DNA of 64,000 bases. Origin: Monoplex corrugatus (Eukaryota; Mollusca; Gastropoda; Littorinimorpha; Ranellidae). The notes below the pieces were generated by a model. That model saw only the letters and a program-made list of their open reading frames with translations, did no database searches and was not told the origin of the DNA. Position numbers and translations under genes: made by a program. Where the stretch lies: the NCBI GenBank assembly GCA_030674185.1, contig CM060312.1:8481632-8545631 (forward strand), in the 5' to 3' direction. How positions within the stretch are numbered: position 1 is the first letter of the stretch; each line of letters opens with the position of its first letter. This document shows positions 12,901 through 25,500 of the stretch, piece after piece.

Positions 12901-15900
12901 TATGCATTGCTTGTGTGTCCAAGCACAAAGCTACCATCTATCTCTAAACTTTTTTTTCCAGATTTCAGCTGTTTATTTCCCGTTTTAAGTTCTATTTTAT
13001 CAGACACACCACTACATCACTCACTACAAATCAGAGAATTGTACACCATGTCATGTCACATCACATATCCTAGGGCAGCAGATCGCAGCACAACAGTTGC
13101 ACAATGCGCAGAACCCTACACCAAACCACACATTTATTTAGTACTATATGGTGGTTTAGCAACTGCTGGAATCTGTTGAAGGTGAATTGCTGTAATGAAA
13201 GTGTGACAATTGTTTACATCTTGCAGAACCTAATAGCTGCTATTGTTTATGCAGATCTAACGGCTTTTGTTTTTATAATGGTGCCTTTTGAGAGACAAAG
13301 TTTGACGACATGATTATGTTAACAGGTCAGACAGCCCAATGTTCGACTTCATTGAGAGCTGTCTGCGTCACAAGAGCGAGATGGTGATTTACGAGGCTGC
13401 TCAGGCAATCTGTGCAGCTGAAGAACACCACTGCCAAGGATCTGGCACCTGCTGTGTCAGTGTTACAACTCTTCTGTAGCTCTCCCAAACCTACCCTGCG
13501 ATTTGCTGCTGTCAGAACACTCAACAAGGTCAGTTCTCTATTAGTCCTCTTCCTTCAACCATCTATGTAGCCTTGATGTTTAAGTTAACTTTGAAGACTT
13601 TAGGCTTCTTTGTTTCCACAACCCTCTTGCCTCATTCACTGTTCTTCAGTGCTGTTAGAATAAACTGATGATGTCAGGCTTCTTAAAAGTTCCTGAAATA
13701 AACCCACTGTCTTTTGTGGTCTTGAGCCTTCATGCTTCTTAACTATTATTATAAAAAGATCTAAGTGAGGCCTGCAGCTAAAGGACCTTTCGTTATTATG
13801 CAACACATTCGCACAGGATGTTCTGTGTCTGTGAGCATTTCACTTCTTTTCTCTTCGACATGGAGCAAATTAATGTTCTAGTGTAGAAAAGGTTACAGGA
13901 GGATAGGCTCCTTTGATCTGTCTTGCTTTTCACATGATTCTAGCAATATTGTTGATAACAGGAGATTTTAGTAAGTCATTGAAATTGATGTTTGGTCTAG
14001 GGGGATTTGTTACACTCATTTTCACATTCTCTCTGGATTGGTTGGTTCTTTTGATAGAGCCAGAGACTCGAGATCCAATATTGTGAGTTGAATCACAGTC
14101 TGCAGCAGTAAAAACTGGCCTGTTTGCTGCCCATCTTAACTCGATGGTGACGCTCCGCAGCTGTAGCTACGGAGCTCTGTGTCTCGACTGTGACGACTGT
14201 TACGTGTGTTTTTTACCGAGACTATATGTGTACTGTAATTAGGGAGATTATACTGACAGCAGAGTTCAGCCATTTTTCTAAGTAGATTTCTTTCCCTTTG
14301 ACCGTAAGAGGCTGTTGGAACTCTGTTTTTGGCTTGTTTTCATGGTACCTGAAACAAAGAAATTTGGAAGAGTCAAAAGACTCCAAACCTGTATTTAATC
14401 ATTTTTGGGACAAAATAGTCATAAAAGCAGAACTCATAGTGACTCCCAATGACAGTTGTATATCCTGTGACATGTTAAGTGCAGTTTTGTGACATGGATA
14501 TTTAATGGATTACAAGCAGCAGTTTGATAAGTCAGGTGTGTGTACATCTGGAACTTTTCTTTTTTTGCTATTTGCACGCCTTTTTCAGTGGTAAACCAGA
14601 AAAAAATGAAAGCATGCATAAACAAGCTGTCAGCCAGTTACAAAGTCGACATAATGACCTTTTAAAACATACATAACAGGATAGGTTTATTGTCGTTGGA
14701 TATTCTCCATAATTTTTGAAAAAGTACCGAAAACTGCATCTCGAGAGTTTCAGCAGCCATTTTAGGGTGCGTCTCCAAAGAGTTAATGTGTCCATCATTT
14801 TAGTAATGTCAGCTTACTGTTTCATAAATCCCTCTCCCCTTCCATATTTCATGACCTTGCCAGCACATAGGGTTTTGTGCAGGATCATGGAGTCTACCAG
14901 ATAAGGGCTGGCTGGTTTGGGTGGGGCACATATGGAATTGTTCAAGCATGATGAATCCTTGAACAAACTCCAACTGGTAGTCATATGTGCTCCACCCTTA
15001 CCCTCCAGCACTGATTTGGATATGGCAAACTCTTGGGCTCCTTTTGCACAGACAAAATCTTGAAATGGAACAGACAGGATAGGATCTATGAGGCATATAT
15101 CTGAAACCAGGGTAATAGACATTTTAAGGTGGCAGCAAATAGGCCAGATTTCATGTTGTGGCCTGCATTTGAACTTGAGGTATTACGTCTGAGTCGGCAT
15201 CTGACCTTTGTTGCTTTTCACATGATACCAGCAATACTGTGTGACAGGAAAAAGTTTTATGATGAAGTAACGTGTAATAGTATGTATGACTGGTAGGTTA
15301 ATATTGCGATAGTTGTGGCAGAAATACAGCTGTTGGAATGTAGATGGCTTACGATGGGATGATTGTGTGTGTAAGGTGGCGATGAAACACCCTGCAGCAG
15401 TGACAGCCTGTAACCTTGACCTTGAGAATCTGATCACGGATGTGAATCGCAGCATTGCCACATTGGCCATCACCACACTGTTGAAGACAGGAAGTGAGAC
15501 ATCCGTTGATCGCCTCATGAAACAGATCTCCAGCTTCATGTCTGAGATATCGGACGAGTTCAAGATTGTCGTTGTGCAGGCCATTAGGTATGTACTTAAA
15601 CTGTGTCTGTTCAGCCTTTTTTTAGTTTGTCTGACATTAAAAATAATAATATTAATTGCTAACTGTCTCTGTCTCTTACCATCTCGAACTGTCAGTTAAC
15701 CACTCACATGTACATTTCACCAGCGAGACTTGAGAAAGTCAGTGGACAATTTGATTTCAAAAACCAGTAAATGTGCAGATTCAAAGGTCACTGATAATCC
15801 ACTGTTTTTGGATTTTTGATCGCATGTTTCGGATCAAGAGACCTTGATGGAAGGAAAACATACATGAGATTTGTGCTAAAGATGACCTGTCAGTCAGTTT

Positions 15901-18049
15901 GGATTAAAACAACTCATCTGTGTTGTCCATGGAAAATTTATTATCACAGTTTCTTAGTGGCATAAGGAGCAGTGCTAAATAGGCACAGAGTTAAAGTATT
16001 TTGTACTAAAACGATAATAAGACTTTTTATATTGAATTGTACATGTACAATCCTGTTATGACATAAAGAAGCAGTGCTGAATAGCTACAGAGTTAAAGTA
16101 CTTTGTACTAAAATGATAATGATACTTTTGGTATTAAATTGTACATGTGTAGTCCTGTTGCCATATATACCATTCTTAACTCCTGGCTGTCAGATTGGTT
16201 GACAAGCTGTTTCTGATGCATGTTACATAAATCCTTCATTGACTTCTTACATGGGTGCTTGCAACTATGCTAGAACTTAAAATTTGGGCTTTTTGAAAGG
16301 TGTTCTGATAGCAGTCTGGTGGAAGAAAGTATAGGTCCGAAGCAAGGGTTCAGGAACATTAGCATTCGCCCGTATGCAAATAAACATGCTGCTGTACATG
16401 CAAGCAAGATGGTGCCTGCCATTGCCAGAACCAAGATGAACCATTTGTTAACGACACTGCCAGACTTACTGCCATTGCAAGTTCTGCACAAGTGGTTGTG
16501 GGAAGAAAGCCGCTCCGCTCACTTGCACTGATTTTTCACGTGGTAGAGATGGAGTTTTTTTTAGGTTGGTTGCTTGCAGACGAAAAAGTTAGACAAGTAT
16601 CCCATGAAATGGCTTTGGGAGTGCCTGAAGGAAGTCGATGACCTGAAACAGCTTCTTAAAGATCTGAAATGATTGATTTTATGTGTAAAAAAAAAAAAAA
16701 TTCAGATTTTCAACCCATCATACACCCTCTTTTTATGACTGCATCTCCTCTGAGACCTTTTCGCAATATTCCCATCGTATTTTCTTGTGTGCTTACAGGT
16801 CTCTGTGTGCCAAGTTCCCCAGGAAACATGGTGTGCTGATGAACTTCCTGGCCTCTATGCTTAGAGATGAGGTAAGATGACATCTCATTGGCCACACTGC
16901 TCATTCCATTTCATTTTATCATGTGATCAGCACAGCATGTTCAGGCATGCTCTGTTTTGCTTTCCAGTGATTGACAAACAATGAAATAGGAAAATTGATG
17001 ATGTTTAACGTGGCTCACGGCATGAAAAAGTCATTCAAAATACGATCCGAGTTTTTAGTGGTGACGGCATCTTTGTTGTGTCTGCAATGCATGTGTATGG
17101 TTCATTTTCTATGAATCGAGTGATTTTTATGAAAAATAAAACATTTATTGAAGTATGTGTGAGTGAAAACTTCCAAAAAATCGAAACCGACGTCCAAAAA
17201 ACGCAAACTTCAAGCAGTATTTACCATATCTTAGGCACAACGGACCAGGACATGTTGTACTTCATTCGAAAGCTGGAGCTTTGACCTAGATTCTGACCTA
17301 TTTCCCAGATGCAAATTAGGTTTGGCCTAGCCCAATGGCCATGCAGAAAGCAGTCGCCCTATGTCACCCTATTTCATTCTTGTCCAACCAAATACCTCGG
17401 TTGAAAACAACACGGCATCATTTCCTATCGGTCAAGGTCGATTTATGAACGAACGATTCTGATTGGCTAGCTGCCACATGTACAGCGCGTGATCAGTGCC
17501 CGAGTGCACCCGAAGTTCTCCTCGGCATTGTTCGGCTTACGCAAGGATCTTGATTCCGTTTCGTCTGTTTGAACACTTTGCAGCGAAAATTGTCAATTCG
17601 GCGAAGATATCTCGTTCGATTTTGCAAAATGCCAGCAACTAAGTGGAGTACTAAGCACCGATTTGGCAAAAAGAAGAGGAAAGGCAGAAAAACGGCAACA
17701 GCAGTGCCGCGATTGTCAGAAATAGTTGCCGATCCACAGCCAGGACCATCGCGACCTGATACGAGTGTGCCGGTGGATACGAGTGTGCCGGTGATACGAT
17801 CATACACAAAACTCCAAGCCTTGAAAAGATTTTCAAATGAATCAACTTCATCTGACGTGAAAAAGATGCGAACGGAAGAAGACTGGAGTGCGGACGGCAA
17901 TTTTCTGGGAGACCTGAGAACAGTTTCTGCTTTACTGAAGGGACTCAAGTGCAGCTCATGCAAGAAGCAGGTGAGAACACAAGCCTACCTTTTGAGAGGG
18001 CTGAGGGGCGGTATGGAAGTTGATAGTGCGTGTGCCTGTGCATATGGAA

Positions 18050-18080
<31 letters not shown>

Positions 18081-20911
18081 GCATATGGAAGGGTGTGTGT
18101 TTGTGTTAGTGTGTGTGTGGAAGGGGGGTGGGTGGGTAAAAGAGAAGGGCTTTTTTACTTTTACAGTTTTTTTTTTCAACTGTATGTGTTTCACATGACT
18201 TTATGAGAGAGAGAGAGAAAGAAAACAGTTTGGAAAAAAACACAAAAAACATTTGAACAAAGGAGGTGGAGAAACAACATTTATTGAAGAGCTCTTGTTA
18301 TTAACTAATCCATTTTATTTTCAGGAGCAGTTGTTTGAAGACAAGGCTCACCGGATGGGTTATTAACTATTCTATTTTATTTTCAGGTGCAGTTGTTTGA
18401 AGACAAGGCTCGCCGAATGGGTTCATCTTGCTACCTGGCAGCCAGGTGTCCCAGTTGTGGTAAGGTGATGAATGAAACCATGTCTTCATCCAGTACCGGC
18501 ACCACCTACACGGGTCAAGACATCAACAGGAGGATCGCAACCAGTGCCAGTGTGTGTGGCATTGGATATTCACAACTTTGCCGTTTCTTTGTGATGTCAG
18601 ATCTTCCTCGACCCATGCACGAAAAAACCTGGCAGCATTACCAGAAAACTCTCCACAAAGGATCAACCCATGCAGCTTCCACCCATCTTCAAGAAGCCGC
18701 TGACCATGTTCGAGAGATGTTCCGGTCAATGCAGATGGGTGAACCTGATGAAGATGGCTGTCTCAACATCTCAGTCTCTTTTGATGGCAGTTGGCACAAG
18801 CGAGGCCGAACCTCTCACAATGGCATAGCCAGTGTCATTGAAATTTTTTCAGGCCTCATTCTGGATTATGTCACCTTGTCCAACTACTGCAGAGCATGTG
18901 TCACTGGGCCTAAACCTGACTCACCGAAGTACGATGAGTGGATGAAAAAGCATGAGGGCCAGTGCCAGAAAACAATCCAATGTTCTTCCGGCGCCATGGA
19001 ATTTGAAGCAGCTGTGATCATGTGGCAGCGTTCCATCAACCTCCACCGCTTCCGATACACAGAGATGCTTGGAGATGGTGATGGAAAAGCACACAGCAGA
19101 GTCCAAGAGGCGAAACCATATGGTGACATACCCATACAAAAGATAGAATGTGTCAACCACGTGACGAAAAGAATGGGGACAGCGCTGAGAAACCTTGTTG
19201 AAAAGAAGAAGGCCCAGCAAGAACCAATTGGAGGACGTGGACGACTGACTGAAGACCGAATAAAAAAACTGACCAACTACTACGGACGGGCAATCAAGGA
19301 CAACGCTGGTAACTTGAAGGACATGGAAAATGCTGTGTGGGCTTCCTTTTTCCACTCCTCCAGCACAGATGATGACCCTCACCATTCCCGATGCCCCCCT
19401 GGCAAACAGTCTTGGTGTTTCTACCAGAGGGCAGAAGCCAACGGGGTAGAGAAACCGCCTCACTCCAAGCCCCTACCTCGAGACGTCTTCTCTGCCATGG
19501 GCCCAGTCTACAAGCGGCTCGGCGATCCCCAGCTTCTGTCAAGATGCTTGAGTGGAAAAACCCAAAACTCAAATGAAAGTTTCCACTCCATGGTTTGGAG
19601 GTCCTGCCCAAAGGAGAGGTGGGCCGGTTGGCGCACTGTGGATACAGCTGTATCCGTCTCCGTTCAGCGCTTCAACAAGGGGTCCACTGCCCTCCTGGAT
19701 ATCTTGACAGAACTGGAGCTCATGGGGGGATCCAGTCTAGAAGAGTTTGTGGAGAAAGCCGACACCAGCAGAGTGAAGTCTGCCACAAAAAAAACATCTG
19801 AGCAGGGCAAAGTCCGCCGGAAGGCCATCGAGGCGATTCAACGTCAGGAGAGAGAAGCACGGCGAGGACAGGAAGGGACTGTGTATGCTCCTGGGAAGTT
19901 CTGAAAGGTCAGCATTGGCCAGAATTGCTGAAAAAACTGACAGGCTGTGTCACAAAATGTTCACAGTAAGCAATATTTGCCAGGATTGGAGTCTGAAGCA
20001 ACTTATATATTGGTAACACAGAGGATTTGTTAACGTTAACTTTAAAGTCCGTTTTCTCAAATTGACATTTTTTGAGTCACGTCCTCCTTTAGGAACGCTG
20101 TATCACGGGTTTGAGTGAAGATAATTTGATAAAACTTGGTACATAGATGTAAAAATGGCTGGTGAGCACTCTAAGACATGTTAGAAGACTGTAGATGCAG
20201 TAGGTTTAATGGAAATAATGAAAGTCAAAGACTCTTTATTTTCGGAAAATTTTCTTGACTTTCAAAAATGTACCAAAAATACTGAATCATGTACCAGATG
20301 TTCTTTTTTTGTCTTATTTTGCTCCTAAGCCTAGTTTGTGAAATTTTGTAACAAAAAAAAGTTCAGTACGGCTTTGGTTTGGAAGTGGTTGCAGTCCCTA
20401 AAACGCTATAATGAAAAAATGTGTAATGTCTAATAACTTTTTTCCTAACAGTCAGATTTACTTTAAAAAAAATCAGGAGACTCCTGGGCTAGAGACAGAA
20501 ATGCATGCCAAATTGCAAGAATGTATCTTAAATAGAAGTCCAGATATAAAAATAAACATTTTCGGACGCCATGAGCCACCTTAACAAGATGTTGATTGTG
20601 AGAATAGAGATTGTGTAGAAATGTGAGGAAACCAGTATGATTCTGTGTGCTTATTGTCATAAAGCTGCTGAATTGATAGCATTGAAAATCTCTTGGTTGA
20701 TTGTACAAAGCAGCTAGAGAATATTTCATTATTTGATTTGAATTTCAAAAGTTGTAGTGCCAGTAACATGCACAAGTTATCACTGGTTCTGATCTGAGTG
20801 TTGGCTAGTTTAACTGTTTGCTAATTCAAGGTGAAGCCTTGCCATTCACAGCTTTGGACTGACAGAAACAGTTTGGTTGCTAAAGTTTTCAGCTAACTCG
20901 CAGTTTGGTAC

Positions 20912-21001
<90 letters not shown>

Positions 21002-21388
21002 AAGTGTATGTAAAACATTTGAAAGTTTTTTGTTGTATATTGTGTGAAGACTGATTTTAATGCTGTGGTTGTGCAGGGAGGCTTTGACTACAAGAAGGAG
21101 ATAGTGGAGTGCATCATCATCACTATTGAAGAAAACCCTGAGGCCAAGGAGGCAGGTAGGAGAGAACAGGAGTGAAAGAAAGGATGTTTGAAAGGAAAGA
21201 GTGTGAAAAAACAGAGTGTTGAAAGAAAGTGTGGAAAGAGGAAAGCTGTTGAACAATAATTTACTGACACTATACAAAGCTACTCTATTCAAAATGTTAT
21301 TCCATGAGTTGGGTGTTAGCAACAAACTTTGTTTGTACTCGTATTGCATGGTTGTATAATTGTCCTGTGAGATTGGTGTGTGTAGGAA

Positions 21389-21473
<85 letters not shown>

Positions 21474-22516
21474 AGAACTGAGTTCTGAATGCACTGTGTT
21501 TTTATGCATGCCATCTAATAAAGTTATCAGTCTTTGTGATGCTAGCCTATCTACATCACAGCAGGGTTGTGCTACTGGCTGCCTAGCTAACTACACATTG
21601 CTTTACCAAACTGACATTATATTTTTCTTTAAACTTTGGTTGGCTTTCCTCCAATATCTCAGGAAATACTATCTTCATTTTGATAATTCCTTTTGCATTG
21701 TATACAGAAATGGAGTTGGCGGTCTGGTGTGTTGTGACAGTTGGAACCTTTGGTAGTGAAATGGTGAATTGGGTCAGGTATCAGTTGTGTGTAGATTTGT
21801 ATCATTTTGTGTTGTTGTGCTTGTTACTGTGTAGGTCTGGCTCACCTGTGTGAGTTCATCGAGGATTGTGAGCACACTGTGCTGGCTACCAAGATCCTTC
21901 ACCTGTTGGGGAGGGAAGGGCCACGCACCCCCACCCCCTCCAAGTACATTCGCTTCATCTACAACCGTGTCATTTTGGAGAATGCAGCTGTTCGTGCAGG
22001 TAAGGCTTTACAGAAAGGGAAGAGGGAACAAGGAGAGAGAAGGAGAGAAGAAATGAATGAATGGATTTCATTTTTCACCGTGAAGACATTTATACAATTT
22101 AGTAATGTTTGGTCAACAATCTGTGTCTGTCTTGCCAAAATCTTTGTAACTTAGAAAATCAAGGACAAATAAAAAAAAAAAAAAATGAATAATGATAATA
22201 ATTCATAATAATGATAATAATAATGATGATGATGATGAAGTGATTTAAACAGTGATTGAAGATTTGTTTAGCATTTTGCTGAAGGTTTAAGGGAAATAAG
22301 AGAAAAGTTTTAGTTTAAACAGAGGAAAAGTGATGTATGTACGTAGTCAAGTACAAGTGTTTGTTCATGTAAGTCAATATTTCACATGAAGAATTGATCA
22401 GGGGATATATGTAGTAGGTAGATTTAACCAAGGGGATATATGCAGAATGCTAGATTGTGTCAAGAGAGTGTTTGTAGAATGCTGTGTAAGGGAGAATATT
22501 ACAAACTCGTGTGTGT

Positions 22517-22585
<69 letters not shown>

Positions 22586-25500
22586 CGGCAGTGAGTGCCC
22601 TGGCCAAGTTTGGTGGTCATTGTGAGGAGCTGTTACAGAGCTGCGTTGTGCTGCTGGAGAGGTAAGGATATTCTGGGTTTATACCACATGCTAACCTCTC
22701 TGATCATTTGATTAGAACACAAGACTGGATACAATTATACGTAGGCATTATATTTGCAATGAAAAGAGCCTAGAATCTGCATGCAATTGTCACAGGTCTC
22801 ACTGACTAATTCTTAGTTTAGAAAATGAAATTGTTCTTGTATGTGAGAAATAGCAGACTGTTGTAAAGTTTCTAGAGATGGTGTGACTTGCTACTGATTT
22901 TCTTGTAATAAAATAATTGTGAAATAAAGCCACAATCATCACATCAGTAATGGTGTGCAAGGGAAATGAACTTGTTGACAATAGTGTGTTGTATTAACAG
23001 TATGGTCTTCATATTTACAGTTAAAAAAATTATGTGAACCGCTAAGGTTGTATGGAAGTGCTTTGGTGTAACCTATATCTAGGAACACCAGCCATCTTCA
23101 GTATGTTTATACTGAGTAAATGAAAGAGATTGTAGGTCTTATACTACTTATGTTTTTGTATTATACAATACAATACAATACTTTACTTGTATAGCGCAAA
23201 ATCTTGATAAAATCAAATCTTAGCGCTAAAACAGACACACACACACGCACGCACACACACACACACACGCGCACATGCACATGGCTAAAATGGATAAAAA
23301 CAATGGAAAATTATAGAGAGCATATTATGTATTTATTCAACCCTGCGGGGACACTCGGGGTCTCTCTCAGTATTAATAGTATTCCTGCCTTCTAGAAATT
23401 CTTTGCTAGAAATGTCCTCTTTTCTGTCACTCGCTGTTTTTGTCTTGTTTCTTTGCTTTCTATCATTTTATAATTTTCTGCCTTGCTGGTCCATTCAGCT
23501 GTAGGTGTTCTGTAAAGTCGTACATACTTTGTTTTAGGTTGATAGTTGGGTACATTTGTTGACTGCATTTTTGGCTCTAAGGAAATGTGATGTGCAGAAG
23601 CGGTTTTAGGTAATTGTGGCCATTTTGTATATGATACAGTGTACTTCAATATGTTCGTGCATTTGTATTCAGGTCATATTTTTTTTAAACCCATTGGCAG
23701 TAAATTGGGCAACACCAGGGGCATATCCTTAGATCATGTATGCAAGTGCATAGATGTGTACTTAATTTTCTTTTCCCTTGATATGGTTATAGCCCTGATA
23801 TGGCTCTGAGCAGTTGGCTGGACTTTTAAGCACTTATTGTAGTAATGTGTTCATTGATATGTACCATTGGATGAGAGATGTGCATACATGTATGTATTCT
23901 AATGGTGAGATGTGTGTTCTGTTGATGAGTTCATTGTATACATTCAGTAGATAAACAGTGTGACCTGTGAAGATCCATGGAGTGTGCCAGTCATTTCTCA
24001 GGATCAGATTACAAGCTTTTTGTTCACCAGAAATAGTTGGCAGACTGTGTGTACCCTTGCAGCTTAGATTGTTTCATAATTTTAAATCGCAGAATCAGAA
24101 TACAAGTTTAATACATGTTCCACAGATGTGAGATGGACACAGATGATGAAGTACGTGACCGTGCCACCTTCTACGTCAATGTCCTGAAACAACAGCAGCG
24201 AGCTCTCAGCTCAGCTTACATTCTGAATGGTTGGTTGTATTCATGCTTGTTTGTTGATGTGTGTGATTATAATTTGTTGTTGGTGGTGATGAAATTGATA
24301 ATGAATACATGGTGATGATAATAGCACTCACAAGATGCAGTTTCAGTTTCTTTCTTCCTTGTGCTACTGGGAAGAAGCTGAATCTGATTGTAGTGAATAT
24401 CCCCTGGCTGTCAAATATAGAAGAATCACATACCAGTCTATTCTTAAAAATGATTACAATAACTAATGATAGCAATAGCATTAGTTATAATGGTTATAAT
24501 AAAGAAACCAATAGCATTAGTAATAATGGTTATAATAAAGAAACCAATAGCATTAGTAATAATGGTTATAATAAGGATACAGTGCCCCATGTACTAAAGA
24601 TGGCACAAGCAGACTGAGAAAAGAGTGTTAATAAAATGATTTGTTTACAAGATCAACCTCTTGTTTTCTTCTGGCGAAAAATAAAATGGATCAAGAAGAG
24701 AAGAAAATCGAGGCAGATTCTGTGGGTATTCATCTCATTGACTGTGATTTTTGTTGTTGTTGTCATATTTGATTCAAGTTAAATATCGGCAACCATTTGT
24801 AGTGGTAATTGACAGGTATAACCATCCAAAGGAAGTGGGGGAAGGGGTTAATGAAAGATGATGAATGATTACATGATGAAAATGGATTTTGGTGCTAATA
24901 CTTTGATTGGTAAGATTGATGTTATTATGTGTAGACGTGCTTACAGTTTGATGTACGATGCCATTGTTTAGCTAGTTCCATAGTAACCTGTAATGTTCAG
25001 TTGATCGTGATGCAGTGTGACAATAATTATATGTATGGTGGTATGTGTACAGGACTGACAGTGTCAGTGGTGGGACTGGAGCGATCCCTCCACCAGTACA
25101 CTCTGGAGCCGTCTGAGACTCCATTTGACATGAAGTCTGTACCCCTGGCTACTCAGCCTCTGGTGGAACAGAAAGGTACGCCCGTACTCCCTGTTCCTTC
25201 TTTTCTTTCTTCAGTTATATCAGTGGGTTTTTTTTTTCATTTGGAAAACACTGGCTTTATGGGACAATTTGTTGAATAAAATATGTAGACATAGATTTAT
25301 TTGATTTATTGCTTTCTATTCATCATAACCTGTTCAAGGTTGGGAAAAGTGAAATGGCAAGAGCTCAGCCTCATGATGCTGACCCATCAAAAATAGTTGA
25401 TGTCTTTTCCACCTCACTCCTGTATGAACCACAGGATTGTGGGACAGCCTTAATCTTATTCATGACAGTGATTTATGATGATTTTGGGTGTGATGTCAAC

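Larger units (their letters stand above)
17009..20580 (+). mobile_element. Kolobok-type DNA transposon, apparently full length, in COPG intron 13
   Basis: The 3572-bp element is bounded by short terminal inverted repeats: the left end is CGTGGCTCACGGCATG and the right end, reverse-complemented, is GGTGGCTCATGGCGTC. TTAA lies on both sides. TTAA duplication is typical of the Kolobok and piggyBac superfamilies; the encoded protein is not piggyBac-like. Inside is a two-exon transposase gene with no stop or frame break. A possible poly(A) signal AATAAA (20551-20556) lies just inside the right end, and a CCAAT-box-like GATTGGC lies at about 17460. It is inserted in the same orientation as COPG, in a 4.2-kb intron, and would be removed by splicing. 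Both edges and the open frame suggest a fairly recent insertion. Confidence 0.88.
22662..24125 (+). other. COPG intron 16
   Basis: Contains a short element with an (ATACA)n tail and TATAGCGC...TAGCGCTA ends (about 23160-23228), a CA microsatellite (23235-23280) and a reverse copy of the dispersed ~530-bp repeat (23341-23831). Confidence 0.7.

Noticed and set aside
17569..17628. Upstream extension of the transposase start
   Set aside because: The frame is open to 17569 but contains no ATG before 17629. The MPATKW start is the first usable one.
20846..21514. 222-codon His/Thr-rich minus-strand open frame
   Set aside because: It runs through two TG microsatellites and over COPG exon 14 in the opposite direction. 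No family resemblance.
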